Shown: positions 53,343-63,550, counted from the stretch's first letter. The stretch: 64,000 nt of DNA from Streptomyces filipinensis (GCF_014649495.1 NZ_BMTD01000001.1:682001-746000), one strand, 5' to 3'. Made by a program: numbers and translations. The notes: a model not told the origin generated them from the sequence alone.

Positions 53343-54494
53343 ATGACGCAGCAGATCACCGTCCAGGGCACGGTCGCCGAGGGCTTCGCGTCGGTGCGCG
53401 AGGAGTTCGCCGCCTTCGTCGCCGGTGAACGGGACGACTACGAGGGCCAGTTGTGCGCGTATGTGCACGGCCGGCGGGTCGTCGACCTGTGGGCGGGAGC
53501 GGAGGCGGACTCGCTGTACGGCGTGTTCTCGTCCACCAAGGGCGCCGCCCACCTGGTGGTCGCGCTTCTCGTGCAGGACGGCACGCTGGAGCTGGACCGC
53601 AAAGTGACCTACTACTGGCCGGAGTTCGGCGCCGAGGGAAAGGGTGCGGTGACCCTCCGGGACCTGCTGGCGCACCGGGCGGGCCTGGTCGGGATCGACG
53701 CCGGGTTCTCCGCCGAGGAGATCGCCGACGACCGGACGATGGCCGAACGGCTCGCCGACCAGAAGCCGTTCTGGCGCCCCGGGACGGCCTTCGGCTACCA
53801 CGCGCTGGTGATCGGCGCGCTCACCGGAGAGGTGGTCCGCCGGGCCACGGGCCGCTCGCTGCAGGAGGTGTACGAGGAGCGGGTGCGGGCGCCGTACGGC
53901 ATGGACTTCTTCCTGGGCCTGCCCGAGTCCGCGGAGCCCCGCTTCCGCCCGGTCCAGCCGATGCTGCCGACCCCCGAGCAGCAGGCGCTGCTGGCCGCGC
54001 AGCCGGCCGGGCCGCACACGCTGACCTCGATCGCCTTCAACACCCATGTGCCGGAGCCGGGCACCCTGGCGGACTACGCCAACTCCCGCCTCGTACGGGC
54101 CAAGGGACCGGCGTCGGCGGGCGGCGTCGCCTCCGCCCGGGGGCTCGCGAAGATGTACGCGGCGGCGATCAGCGAACTGGGCGACCGGCCACCTCTGCTC
54201 AAGCCCGACACGGTCGCCGAGGTGGGCCAGATCCACTCCGTGGGCTACGACCTGGTGGCCCGTGCCCACAAGTCGTACGGCCTCGGCTTCCAGGCCACCG
54301 CCGACATGTGGCACCCGGCGCTGGGCGCGGGCAGCTTCGGCCACAGCGGAGCCGGTGGCAGCCAGGCCTTCGCGGACCCGCGCAGCGGTCTGGCCTACGG
54401 CTACACGCGCCGCCGGATGGCCTTTCCGGGGGGTGCTGCACCGGAGAACGACAGGCTGGTGAGGGCGGTCCACAGGGCGGCGCTGGCGGGCTGA
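53343..54494 (+). CDS. Serine hydrolase of the beta-lactamase/esterase family (EstB-like)
   Basis: A 383-residue class C beta-lactamase-fold hydrolase. The catalytic SxxK is Ser63-S-T-Lys66 in YGVFSSTKGAA, the tyrosine motif is FGYHALVIG and the third motif is near HSGAGGSQAFADPRSG. There is no signal peptide, so it is a cytoplasmic esterase or peptidase rather than a secreted lactamase. ATG 53343 follows GAGGAG. It is flanked by the SCO2400-type gene upstream and a terminator hairpin downstream; natural substrate unknown. Confidence 0.9.
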   Translation: MTQQITVQGTVAEGFASVREEFAAFVAGERDDYEGQLCAYVHGRRVVDLWAGAEADSLYGVFSSTKGAAHLVVALLVQDGTLELDRKVTYYWPEFGAEGKGAVTLRDLLAHRAGLVGIDAGFSAEEIADDRTMAERLADQKPFWRPGTAFGYHALVIGALTGEVVRRATGRSLQEVYEERVRAPYGMDFFLGLPESAEPRFRPVQPMLPTPEQQALLAAQPAGPHTLTSIAFNTHVPEPGTLADYANSRLVRAKGPASAGGVASARGLAKMYAAAISELGDRPPLLKPDTVAEVGQIHSVGYDLVARAHKSYGLGFQATADMWHPALGAGSFGHSGAGGSQAFADPRSGLAYGYTRRRMAFPGGAAPENDRLVRAVHRAALAG

Positions 54495-54515
54495 GCCCAC
54501 CGCCCGGAGAAGAGA

Positions 54516-54540
54516 CCGCACCCCACGTCCAAGGGTGCGG
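54516..54540. terminator. Bidirectional terminator hairpin
   Basis: CCGCACCC (54516-54523) pairs with GGGTGCGG (54533-54540) over a 9-nt loop, between the convergent serine hydrolase and Ohr genes. Confidence 0.65.
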
Positions 54541-54565
54541 CCTCCGCTGTCTGAAACGACGACTG

Positions 54566-54985
54566 TCAGACCAGCGTCACGGTGATGTTCCCCCGCGTCG
54601 CCTTCGAGTACGGGCACACCTGGTGGGCCTTGTCGACCAGATCCCGCGCCACCTCGGCGGACACGTTCGGAATGCTCGCCGAGATCTCCACGATGATCCC
54701 GAACCCGTCCTCGTTCCGGCCGATCCCGACCTTCGCGGTGACGGTCGACCCGGAGACGTCGGCGCCCTCCTGCCGGGCGACGACTCCCAGGGCTCCCTGG
54801 AAGCACGCGCTGTAACCGGCGGCGAACAGCTGCTCCGGGTTGGTCCCGGACCCGCTGCCGCCCATCTCCTTGGGCGGGTTGACGACGACGTCGAGCCGGC
54901 CGTCATCCGTGGCGACCCGGCCGTCGCGGCCGTTCTCGGCGGTGGCGACGGCGGTGTACAGGACGTCGGACTGCGTGATGGGCAT
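54566..54985 (-). CDS. ohr: Organic hydroperoxide resistance protein (Ohr/OsmC family)
   Basis: A 139-residue Ohr that reduces organic peroxides with a pair of reactive cysteines: GYSACFQGAL and AHQVCPYSKATRGN, both present. The N terminus MPITQSDVLYTAVATAENGRDG is typical. The ATG at 54985 has a strong GGAGGAG. OhrR, the usual MarR-type regulator, is not adjacent; the nearest MarR gene (56204) faces a CurA-like reductase instead. Cytoplasmic. Confidence 0.93.
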   Translation of the reverse strand: MPITQSDVLYTAVATAENGRDGRVATDDGRLDVVVNPPKEMGGSGSGTNPEQLFAAGYSACFQGALGVVARQEGADVSGSTVTAKVGIGRNEDGFGIIVEISASIPNVSAEVARDLVDKAHQVCPYSKATRGNITVTLV

Positions 54986-55079
54986 GCGGTTGTCTCCTCC
55001 TCGGTCCGCCACGACTCGCGCCCACGATCGACGGCGGATTTCGGAATGAAGTTACCGCATGCCGGAAATCCAGTGAAGC

Positions 55080-56114
<1,035 letters not shown>

Positions 56115-56151
56115 GACAGTGCCTTTCCCGATTACTTCAGAACCTGAAACA

Positions 56152-56181
56152 ACCATGCGCTTCAATATTTCAGGATGTCAA
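56152..56181 (-). promoter_or_regulatory. Promoter and MarR operator between reductase and MarR genes
   Basis: Minus strand: TTGACA (56181-56176), 18-nt spacer, CATGGT (56157-56152). The spacer holds the imperfect palindrome CTTCAATATTTCAGG (56160-56174). MarR bound there would cover the reductase promoter and lie next to its own. Confidence 0.5.
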
Positions 56182-56203
56182 GTAAGCGGGTATCCTGGTG
56201 TCC

Positions 56204-56641
56204 ATGGCCACACCACCGAGGACCCACCGCCCCGACGCCCTGACGATGGAGGTCGTCGAACTCATCGGGGACGTCGTGGCCCGCTTCTACACGGACTACG
56301 AGGAAGCGGCGGGCGAGCACGCGCTGACCGGTCCGCAGGCCCGGCTCCTCAGTCTGCTGTCGGTGGAGCCGCTGCCCATGCGGAAGCTGGCGCACAAGCT
56401 GAAGTGCGAGCCGTCGAACGTCACGGGCATAGTGGACCGCCTGGAGTCCCGGGGGCTGGTGGAGCGCCGTCCCGACCCGGCGGACCGCCGGGTGAAGGTG
56501 GCCGCCGCCACCGAGGACGGCCTGCGCGTCGCCCGGGACCTGCGCGAGGGCCTGCACTTCGCCCGCGAACCCCTCGCCGGTCTCTCCGCGGACGAACGCC
56601 GCTCCCTGCGCGACCTGCTGCGCCGGATGCTGGCCGGCTGA
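56204..56641 (+). CDS. MarR-family transcriptional regulator
   Basis: A 145-residue MarR protein. The winged helix is at about 45-105 (LTGPQARLLSLLSVEPLPMRKLAHKLKC, SNVTGIVDRLESRGLVER) with the wing PDPADRRVKVAAATEDG. TATCCT (56191-56196) ends 7 nt before ATG 56204, so the mRNA is probably leaderless and this ATG is the start rather than GTG 56198. It very likely represses itself and the divergent reductase gene. Confidence 0.9.
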   Translation: MATPPRTHRPDALTMEVVELIGDVVARFYTDYEEAAGEHALTGPQARLLSLLSVEPLPMRKLAHKLKCEPSNVTGIVDRLESRGLVERRPDPADRRVKVAAATEDGLRVARDLREGLHFAREPLAGLSADERRSLRDLLRRMLAG

Positions 56642-56661
56642 GAGTCGGTAGAGTTCCCGCC

Positions 56662-57465
56662 ATGCGCGATCTTGGGGCGGGATTCGGTCATCTGCTGAAG
56701 GGGCAGCGCTGGATGGCCCGGCACGGCCGCCAGTACGGCTTCGGGCTGCTGCCCGGGCTGCTCACCCTGGTCCTCTACGCCGCGGCGCTGGTCGCGCTCG
56801 CCGTGTGGGGAGAGGACGCGGTCACCTGGGCGACCCCGTTCGCGGACGACTGGTCCAGCCCCTGGCAGGGCCTGTTCCGCGGCTTTCTGACGGCCGTCCT
56901 GTTCGCCCTCGGCCTGCTGCTGGCCGTGCTGACGTTCACGGCCGTCACCCTGCTGGTCGGCCAGCCCTTCTACGAGAACCTGTCGGAGCAGGTCGACGCC
57001 GACGTCTCGCCCGACGGCACCGCCCCGCGGTCGGACCTGCCGCTCTGGCGCGAGCTGTGGATCTCGGCCCGCGACAGCCTGCGCATCCTGGTGCGGGCCG
57101 CGCTGTGGGGCGTGCTGCTCTTCGCCCTCGGCTTCCTGCCGTTCGTCGGCCAGACCGTCGTCCCCGTGCTCGGCTTCTTCGTCACCGGTTTCTTCCTCAC
57201 CGAGGAACTGGCCGCCGTGGCCCTGCAGCGCCGGGGCGTCGAACTGCGCGCCCGGCTCGCCCTGCTCCGCTCCCGCAAGACCCTGGTCTGGGGCTTCGGC
57301 ACACCCCTCGGCCTGGCCTTCCTGGTTCCGTTCGTCGCGGTGTTCCTGATGCCGGGCGCGGTCGCGGGCGCCACGCTCCTCGCCCGCGACCTGCTGGGCG
57401 AGGAGGACGCCGACGACGGCTCCGCTCCCGACGGGGAGCCCGACATGGAGGACGTCACCCCGTGA
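56662..57465 (+). CDS. EI24-domain membrane protein (CysZ-like)
   Basis: A 267-residue membrane protein with about four membrane segments: GFGLLPGLLTLVLYAAALVAL, FRGFLTAVLFALGLLLAVLT, ALWGVLLFALGFLPFVGQTV and GFGTPLGLAFLVPFVAVFLM. LVGQPFYENLSEQVD is the conserved EI24 motif. Relatives include the CysZ sulfate transporter, but function in actinobacteria is not settled. TAGAGT (56649-56654) lies 7 nt before the ATG, indicating a leaderless transcript. It overlaps the LysE-type gene by 4 nt. Confidence 0.88.
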   Translation: MRDLGAGFGHLLKGQRWMARHGRQYGFGLLPGLLTLVLYAAALVALAVWGEDAVTWATPFADDWSSPWQGLFRGFLTAVLFALGLLLAVLTFTAVTLLVGQPFYENLSEQVDADVSPDGTAPRSDLPLWRELWISARDSLRILVRAALWGVLLFALGFLPFVGQTVVPVLGFFVTGFFLTEELAAVALQRRGVELRARLALLRSRKTLVWGFGTPLGLAFLVPFVAVFLMPGAVAGATLLARDLLGEEDADDGSAPDGEPDMEDVTP

Positions 57466-58076
57466 CCCAGATACTCGCCGTCGCCCTGATCACGCTCCTC
57501 GCCGTGGTCGCCCCCGGCGCCGACTTCGCGATGATCGTCCGCAACAGCTATCTGTACGGCCGCCGCACCGGCCTGCTCGCCGCCGCGGGCGTCGCCGCCG
57601 GCGTCCTGGTCCACGTCACCTACACCCTGCTCGGCGTCGGCCTGCTGATCGCCTCCTCCACCGCCCTGTTCACGGTGATCAAGCTGATCGGCGCGGCCTA
57701 CCTCGTCCACGTCGGCGTCCGCACCTACCGCACCCGCGGCGAACTGAGGATCGACCTGGCCGACCGGCGCGAGCTGACCCCCTCCGCCGCGCTGCGCACC
57801 GGCTTCCTCACCAACGTGCTCAACCCGAAGACCACCCTCTTCGTCGTCTCCACCTTCGCCCAGGTCGTCGGCCCCGACACCCCGCTGTACCGGCAGGTGG
57901 GCTACGGCCTGTTCATGTCGCTGGCCCACCTGCTGTGGTTCGGCGTGGTCGCCGCGTTCTTCTCGCAGGCCCGGATGCGGACCCTGATGCTGCGCGGCCA
58001 GAAGATCCTCAACAAGGTCATCGGCTCGGTCCTGGCCGGCCTCGGGGTCAGCCTCGCACTCGCGCCGTCGCACTGA
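57462..58076 (+). CDS. LysE/RhtB-family amino acid exporter
   Basis: A 204-residue exporter with six predicted membrane segments. The family motif is VVAPGADFAMIVRNSYLYGRR near the N terminus, with TGFLTNVLNPKTTLFVVSTF in the middle. GTG 57462 overlaps the EI24 stop (GTGA), so the pair is coupled. It probably exports amino acids or related compounds. Confidence 0.92.
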   Translation: MTQILAVALITLLAVVAPGADFAMIVRNSYLYGRRTGLLAAAGVAAGVLVHVTYTLLGVGLLIASSTALFTVIKLIGAAYLVHVGVRTYRTRGELRIDLADRRELTPSAALRTGFLTNVLNPKTTLFVVSTFAQVVGPDTPLYRQVGYGLFMSLAHLLWFGVVAAFFSQARMRTLMLRGQKILNKVIGSVLAGLGVSLALAPSH

Positions 58077-58091
58077 GCGCACCCGGCCGGC

Positions 58092-59027
58092 TCAGCGCGG
58101 CACGCGTTCCGCCGCCTGCCGCAGCGCGGTGACGAAGGCCCGGACCGCCGCCGTCAGCGACCGCCCCCGGACCGTCGCCGCGTACACCGCGCGCGGCGGG
58201 GCGTCCTCGGCGTGCACCGGCAGCAGCACGACGTCCGGGCGCACGGACGCGGCGGCCAGCGCCGGGACCAGGGTCACGCCCAGGCCCGCGGCGACGTAGC
58301 CCTGCTTGGCGGTCCACTCCGCGACGACATGGGCGACGTGCGGCTGGAACCCCTGCCGCACGGCCGCGTCGAGCAGGGTGCCCTCGGGCCGGGCGCTGCC
58401 GGCGATCCAGTCCGCGTCGGCGAGCCGGGCCAGCCGCACCGGCCCGTCGGCCGAGGCGAGCGGATGGCCGGCCGGAACGGCGACGTACAGGGTCTCGTCG
58501 AGGAGGTGGTGCAGCGCGTACGCGTCCAGCGGGGCGCGGCCTGTCGTCGACACCACCACGAGGTCCAGCCGGCCGGCCGTCAGGCGGCCCAGCAGCGCTG
58601 CGGACAGGCCCTCCTCGCGCGAGACGCGTACGCGGGGGTGGCGGGCGTGGAAGGCGGCCAGCGCCTGCGGGACGAGCGCCGCGTCGGCGGTGGGGAACGC
58701 CCCGAACCGCAGCCGTCCGCCCGCTGCCGCGCGCAGCTCGGCCAGCTCGCGCGCGGCGCCCCGCAGCGACCCGGACACGGCCTCGGCGTACGGGAGCAGG
58801 GTCCGGCCGGCCTCGGTGAGCCGCACCCCCCGCGGCAGCCGGTCGAAGAGCGGAGCGCCGCCGAGGGCCGACTCCAGTGAGGAGATCTGCCGGGAGACCG
58901 CGGACTGGGTCCAGCCCAGCGTCCGCGCGGCCACGGTGAACGAGCCGTGCCGGGCGACCTCCAGGAACACCCGCAGCCAGACGGTGGACAGGTCGGGCGG
59001 GTCGGGCTCGTCATGCGAAGTCAGCAT
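58092..59027 (-). CDS. LysR-family transcriptional regulator
   Basis: A 311-residue LysR regulator with helix-turn-helix at about 12-72 (TVWLRVFLEVARHGSFTVAA, TQSAVSRQISSLE). The frame extends upstream, but ATG 59027 gives the standard length and leaves the operator palindrome outside the gene. It is divergent from the oxidoreductase at 59086, with only 58 bp between, and a perfect 8-bp inverted repeat in the gap. It probably controls that gene and its neighbour ridA-like gene. Confidence 0.9.
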   Translation of the reverse strand: MLTSHDEPDPPDLSTVWLRVFLEVARHGSFTVAARTLGWTQSAVSRQISSLESALGGAPLFDRLPRGVRLTEAGRTLLPYAEAVSGSLRGAARELAELRAAAGGRLRFGAFPTADAALVPQALAAFHARHPRVRVSREEGLSAALLGRLTAGRLDLVVVSTTGRAPLDAYALHHLLDETLYVAVPAGHPLASADGPVRLARLADADWIAGSARPEGTLLDAAVRQGFQPHVAHVVAEWTAKQGYVAAGLGVTLVPALAAASVRPDVVLLPVHAEDAPPRAVYAATVRGRSLTAAVRAFVTALRQAAERVPR

Positions 59028-59030
59028 GCC

Positions 59031-59062
59031 TGCGATGCTAGACATTCGCTTGTCGCATCGCA
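59031..59062. promoter_or_regulatory. Inverted-repeat operator between LysR and oxidoreductase genes
   Basis: TGCGATGC (59031-59038) and GCATCGCA (59055-59062) are perfect arms, with an inner pair GACA/TGTC (59041-59044, 59051-59054). It fills most of the gap between divergent starts, as expected for a LysR activation/repression site. Confidence 0.6.
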
Positions 59063-59085
59063 CGGCGGATCCTAGCGTCGAGGGC

Positions 59086-59910
59086 ATGGAGAAGACGGAG
59101 AAGATCGCCTTCCTGGGGCTCGGCAGCATGGGGGCCCCGATGGCCCGCCGGCTGCTTCGGGCCGGTCACCCGCTGACCGTCTGGAACCGCACCCCGGCCC
59201 GGGCCGAGCCGCTCGTGGCCGAGGGCGCCGCGCTCGCCGGGTCGCCCGACGCGGCCGTACGGGACGCCGACGTCGTGATCACGATGCTCGCCGGACCTGA
59301 CGCACTCACCGCCGTGGCCGACGCCGTCGTGCCAGAGCTGCGGCCGGGCACGGCCTGGATCGAGATGTCGACCGTCGGACCGGACGCCGTACGGGAACTG
59401 GCCGCACGGCTGAAGGACGGGGTCGTCCTGGTCGACGCACCGGTCATGGGCAGCACGGACCGGGCCGCCGAGGGCACGCTCGGCATCCTCGCCGGCGGGG
59501 ACACGGCCGCCGTGGGACACGTCCTCGCCTCCCTCGGCACGGTCACCCGCACCGGCGCGCTCGGCTCGGGCGCGGCCCTCAAACTCGTCGTCAACACCGC
59601 GGTGATCGGCGGCGTCGGCGTCGTGGCCGAGGCGCTGCGGCTCGCCGCCGCGCTGGGCCTCGACGGGGACACCGCCCGCGACGCCCTGCGCGCGGGCCCG
59701 CTCGGCGGCGCGGTGGAGCGTGCCTTCGCCGACGGGGCGCTGTTCGCCACCGACCTGGCCGTCAAGGACCTCCGGATCGCCACGGCCACCGCCGGACTGC
59801 CGGTCACCGCCGCGGTCTCGGAGCACCTCAGGCGGGCCACCGAGGACGATCCGGCCCTGGCCCGCGCCGACCTCGCGCGGACGGCCGCCCACATCATCCG
59901 TAGCAGCTGA
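59086..59910 (+). CDS. NAD(P)-dependent beta-hydroxyacid dehydrogenase
   Basis: A 274-residue enzyme of the 3-hydroxyisobutyrate/6-phosphogluconate dehydrogenase family. The dinucleotide motif is IAFLGLGSMGAPMARRLLRAGH, the substrate motif VDAPVMGSTDRAAEGTL, and the catalytic lysine lies in GSGAALKLVVNT. TAGCGT (59073-59078) ends 7 nt before the ATG, so it may be leaderless. It is followed by a RidA-type gene 11 nt later and is divergent from a LysR regulator. The substrate is a short beta-hydroxy acid, not identifiable further. Confidence 0.92.
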   Translation: MEKTEKIAFLGLGSMGAPMARRLLRAGHPLTVWNRTPARAEPLVAEGAALAGSPDAAVRDADVVITMLAGPDALTAVADAVVPELRPGTAWIEMSTVGPDAVRELAARLKDGVVLVDAPVMGSTDRAAEGTLGILAGGDTAAVGHVLASLGTVTRTGALGSGAALKLVVNTAVIGGVGVVAEALRLAAALGLDGDTARDALRAGPLGGAVERAFADGALFATDLAVKDLRIATATAGLPVTAAVSEHLRRATEDDPALARADLARTAAHIIRSS

Positions 59911-59921
59911 AGGAGCCCCCC

Positions 59922-60311
59922 GTGCAGATCACCCTGGACAGTCCCGCCGGCGGGCCGCGGCCCCTCAGCCCCTACTACTCCCAGGTGGCCCGCGTCGAAC
60001 ACGCCGACGGGAGCGCCCTGTTGTTCCTCTCGGGCCAGATCGCCGAGGGAGCGACCCTGGCCGAGCAGACCCGGGGCGCCTTCGAGGCGATCGACGCCCT
60101 GCTGAAGGCGCACGGCGCGAGCCTCGCGCACGTCATCAGCATCCGCACCTGCCTGACCGACATCGGCAAGCTGGCGGAATACGGTTCCGTACGACGGCAG
60201 TTCCTCACCGGCACCCCGCCGACGAGCATGACCTTCGAGGTCCCACGCCTCTTCCGCCCGGAGGCACAGGTGGAGATCGAGGTCGTGGCGGCGGTGCCGG
60301 GCGGTGACTGA
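59922..60311 (+). CDS. RidA-family (YjgF/YER057c) protein
   Basis: A 129-residue RidA-family trimer subunit: SPYYSQVARVE, LLFLSGQIAEGATLAEQTRGAFEAIDALL, and a C-terminal VEIEVVAAV. The arginine that true RidA imine deaminases use (in the PARS segment) is replaced here by Thr-Ser (TPPTSMTFEV), so imine deaminase activity is uncertain and it belongs to another Rid subgroup. GTG start with GGAG 7 nt before. Likely in an operon with the dehydrogenase. Confidence 0.85.
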   Translation: MQITLDSPAGGPRPLSPYYSQVARVEHADGSALLFLSGQIAEGATLAEQTRGAFEAIDALLKAHGASLAHVISIRTCLTDIGKLAEYGSVRRQFLTGTPPTSMTFEVPRLFRPEAQVEIEVVAAVPGGD

Positions 60312-60364
60312 CGGCCGCGCGGCCGCGCGGCGGGGGCGGACCGGTGCGGGGGCACGCGCCGCCC

Positions 60365-60928
60365 TCAGTCCACCGGCTCGCCCAGCAGGCGCAGGAAATC
60401 ACGGAACGCCCCCGGCATGTCCACCGACTCTGGGTCCAGCAGCCACTGGTACTGCAGGCCGTCCATCACGGCCACGAGCAGGGGTGCCGTCCGCTCCGGG
60501 GTGAGTCCGTTCGGCAGGCTGTCGCCGTACTCGGCCCGCAGCACCGCCGCCATCGACTCCCGCACCCGCGCGTACCGCTCGGTGAAATAGCCCCGCGCCG
60601 GATGATCCTCCGTCACGCTCTCGCCGAGCAGCGCCGAGAAGGTCTGGATGATCGCAGGGCGCATCGCGTTGTACTCGACCAGCGAGGCCAGCAGATCCAC
60701 CCGCCACCGCGGGTCCGGCACGGCGTCCCACCGGTCCCGGTCCTGCAGCACGGCCACCAGCAGGGCGTCCTTGGTCGGGAAGTAGTGCAGCAGCCCCTGC
60801 TGGGTGAGTCCGACGCGCTCGGCGACCGCGGCCAGGCTCGCCCCCCGGTAACCGCGTTCGGCGATCACCTCCAGCGCCGCCCCGACGATCTCCGCGCGCC
60901 GTTCCCCGCTCCTGACCCTCGCGTTCAT
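60365..60928 (-). CDS. TetR-family transcriptional regulator
   Basis: A 187-residue TetR regulator. The helix-turn-helix at about 10-55 reads IVGAALEVIAERGYRGASLAAVAERVGLTQQGLLHYFPTKDALL, with the ligand domain following. ATG 60928 is preferred; TACGGT on the minus strand about 7 nt upstream suggests a leaderless transcript. It is divergent from the GH3 gene at 61051; the 122-bp gap has AT-rich elements (GAATATTACGG, GATAACG) that may hold its operator. It probably controls the glycosidase. Confidence 0.9.
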   Translation of the reverse strand: MNARVRSGERRAEIVGAALEVIAERGYRGASLAAVAERVGLTQQGLLHYFPTKDALLVAVLQDRDRWDAVPDPRWRVDLLASLVEYNAMRPAIIQTFSALLGESVTEDHPARGYFTERYARVRESMAAVLRAEYGDSLPNGLTPERTAPLLVAVMDGLQYQWLLDPESVDMPGAFRDFLRLLGEPVD

Positions 60929-61050
60929 GGGATCACCGTACGGCACCCCCGACCCGTGAATATTACGGCAAGATAACGAAACCTACCGCTCTACAGGCCA
61001 CGGATGCACGATGGGGGCACCTGCACGGACGTCAACGAGGAGGCACCGCG

Positions 61051-63492
61051 ATGGCGGGATCCCAGCCCACCCCGGCCGACACGGCCCGCGAGGCGGTCGT
61101 CGAGGCCGCTCTCGGCAAGCTCGGCCTGGACGCGAAGGCGCGGCTGCTGGCCGGCCAGGACATGTGGACCCTGCCCGCGCTGCCGGAGATCGGCCTCAGG
61201 TCCCTCGTCATGTCGGACGGACCGATCGGCGTCCGGGGCGTGCGCTGGAGTGCCGACGACCCCTCCGTCGCCCTGCCCTCGCCCACCGCGCTCGCCGCCA
61301 CCTGGGATCCCCGCCTCGCCCACCGGGCCGGCGTGCTGCTGGCCCAGGAGGCCCGGCGCAAGGGCGTCCACGTGCTGCTCGCGCCCACCGTCAACCTGCA
61401 CCGCTCGCCGCTCGGCGGCCGTCACTTCGAGTGCTACAGCGAGGACCCGTATCTCACGGGCGTGATCGGCAGCGGCTATGTGACCGGCGTCCAGTCCGGC
61501 GGAGTCGGCGCCACCGTCAAGCACTTCGTCGCCAACGACGCCGAGACCGACCGCTTCACCGTGAACAACCTGGTCGGCGAACGCGCCCTGCGCGAGCTGT
61601 ACCTGGCCCCGTTCGAGGCCATCGTAGAGAACGCCCGCCCCTGGGGCATCATGACCGCCTACAACACGGTCAACGGCACCACGATGACCGAGCACCACCA
61701 CCTGGTCAACGAAGTCCTGCGCGGCGAATGGGGCTTCGACGGCTTCAACGTCTCCGACTGGATGGCCGCCCGGGACACGGTCGGCGCCGTCAACGGCGGC
61801 CTGGACGTCGCCATGCCCGGCCCGCGGACCGTCTACGGCGAAGCCCTTGCCCAGGCCGTCCGGGACGGCGAGGTCGCCGAGGCCACCGTCGACGCGGCCG
61901 TACGGCGCGTCCTGCGCCTCGCCGCCCGCGTCGGGATCCTCGACGGCGCCGAACCCGTCGTGAGCGAACCGCCCGCGCCGGTCGACGGCGAGGAGCTCGC
62001 ACGGGAGATCGCACGCCGCTCCTTCGTCCTCGTCCGCAACGAGAACGCCGCCCTGCCCCTGAAGCCCCACAGCACGGTGGCCCTGATCGGCGCCGCCGCC
62101 CGCGACGCCCGCGTCCTCGGCGGCGGCTCGGCCACCGTCTTCCCGGCCCGGATCGTCTCCCCGCTCGACGGCCTCACCGCCGCACTCGCCGAGGGCACCC
62201 TCAGCTACGCCACAGGCGCCGACCCGGCCACCGAACTCGCCGTCGCCGACCAGGGATTCCGCCTCAGCGCCGTCTGCCGCGACAGCGGCGGCCGGGTCAT
62301 CGGCACCCGCTCCGCCCCGAACGGCCAGATCCAGTGGATGGGGTCCGACCTCCCCGAGGGCGTCACCCACGACCGCCTGCACACCGTCGAACTCACCGGC
62401 ACCTTCACCCCCCGCGCGAGCGGCCCGCACACCTTCGGCATCAAGGGCGCGGGCCCCTTCACGCTCACCGTCGACGGCACGACGTACTACGACGACGCCC
62501 AGCGCCCCGACGAGGACGGCCCCTTCGAGGCCTTCTTCGGCGCTCCCGTGCCCCGCGCCCAGGCCGAACTCACCGCCGGACGGCCGGTCGACGTCTCCCT
62601 CACCCACGTCGTCCAGCTCCCCGACGACATCCCCGTGAAGGTCGTCGCCTTCACGCTCGCCCACCGCGAGCCGCAGCGTGACCCCGACGAACTGATCGCC
62701 GAGGCCGTCGAGGCGGCCCGGAACGCCGCCACGGCCGTCGTCATGGTCGCCACCACCGACCGTGTCGAGTCCGAGGGCTTCGACCGCACCGACCTGAGGC
62801 TCCCCGGCCGCCAGGACGACCTGGTCCGCGCCGTCGCCGCCGCCAACCCGGACACGGTGGTCGTCGTCAACTCCGGCTCCCCCGTCGAACTGCCCTGGCG
62901 CGACGAGGTCGCCGCCGTCCTGCTCGGCTGGTTCCCCGGCCAGGAGGGCGGCGCCGCCCTCGCCGACGTCCTCACCGGCACCCACGAGCCCGGCGGCCGG
63001 CTCCCCACCACCTGGGGCTCCCTCGCCGACGCCCCGGTCACCCAGGTCACCCCCATCGACGGTGAACTCCCTTACACCGAAGGCGTGTTCATCGGCTACC
63101 GCGCCTGGGAGAAGTCCGGCCGCACCCCCGCCTACCCCTTCGGCCACGGCCTCGGCTACACCGACTGGACCTACGAGTCCCTGGAGACCGACGGCACCAC
63201 CGCGCGCGTCGTCCTGCGCAACACGGGTGAGCGCCCCGGCCGCGAGGTCGTCCAGGTCTACCTCTGCCCGGCCCCCGGCGGCCCCGAGCGCCCGGCCTGG
63301 CAGCTGGCCGGCTTCGCCTGCGCCGAGGCCGGTCCCGGCGAGAGCGTCGAGGTGAGCGTCACCCTGCCGCGCCGGGCCTTCGAGGTCTGGGACGAGAAGG
63401 CGAAGGCGTGGGCATGTGTGAAGGGTTCGTACGAGATCGCCGCCGGACGCTCGATCGCGGACCTCAGGCTCGTCGAGCCGATTAACGTCTGA
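61051..63492 (+). CDS. Glycoside hydrolase family 3 beta-glucosidase with PA14 insert
   Basis: An 813-residue GH3 enzyme. The N-terminal TIM barrel holds nucleophile Asp236 (GFNVSDWMAA) and substrate segments SDGPIGVRG, GRHFECYSEDP and VKHFVANDAE. The alpha/beta sandwich follows; a PA14-like insert (about 410-510, HTFGIKGAGPFTLTVDG) narrows the active site as in some beta-glucosidases. A fibronectin III-like domain closes the protein. No signal peptide, so it cleaves imported cello- or other beta-glucosides. ATG follows GAGGAGG. Confidence 0.93.
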   Translation: MAGSQPTPADTAREAVVEAALGKLGLDAKARLLAGQDMWTLPALPEIGLRSLVMSDGPIGVRGVRWSADDPSVALPSPTALAATWDPRLAHRAGVLLAQEARRKGVHVLLAPTVNLHRSPLGGRHFECYSEDPYLTGVIGSGYVTGVQSGGVGATVKHFVANDAETDRFTVNNLVGERALRELYLAPFEAIVENARPWGIMTAYNTVNGTTMTEHHHLVNEVLRGEWGFDGFNVSDWMAARDTVGAVNGGLDVAMPGPRTVYGEALAQAVRDGEVAEATVDAAVRRVLRLAARVGILDGAEPVVSEPPAPVDGEELAREIARRSFVLVRNENAALPLKPHSTVALIGAAARDARVLGGGSATVFPARIVSPLDGLTAALAEGTLSYATGADPATELAVADQGFRLSAVCRDSGGRVIGTRSAPNGQIQWMGSDLPEGVTHDRLHTVELTGTFTPRASGPHTFGIKGAGPFTLTVDGTTYYDDAQRPDEDGPFEAFFGAPVPRAQAELTAGRPVDVSLTHVVQLPDDIPVKVVAFTLAHREPQRDPDELIAEAVEAARNAATAVVMVATTDRVESEGFDRTDLRLPGRQDDLVRAVAAANPDTVVVVNSGSPVELPWRDEVAAVLLGWFPGQEGGAALADVLTGTHEPGGRLPTTWGSLADAPVTQVTPIDGELPYTEGVFIGYRAWEKSGRTPAYPFGHGLGYTDWTYESLETDGTTARVVLRNTGERPGREVVQVYLCPAPGGPERPAWQLAGFACAEAGPGESVEVSVTLPRRAFEVWDEKAKAWACVKGSYEIAAGRSIADLRLVEPINV

Positions 63493-63516
63493 TCCGGGAC
63501 AAGTCCCCCACGAACA

Positions 63517-63550
63517 GCCCCGGTCCGGGACCTGACCCCTGGACCGGGGC
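63517..63550 (+). terminator. Terminator hairpin after the GH3 gene
   Basis: GCCCCGGTCC (63517-63526) and GGACCGGGGC (63541-63550) form a perfect 10-bp stem with a 14-nt loop, 25 nt after the GH3 stop. No T-run. Confidence 0.7.
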
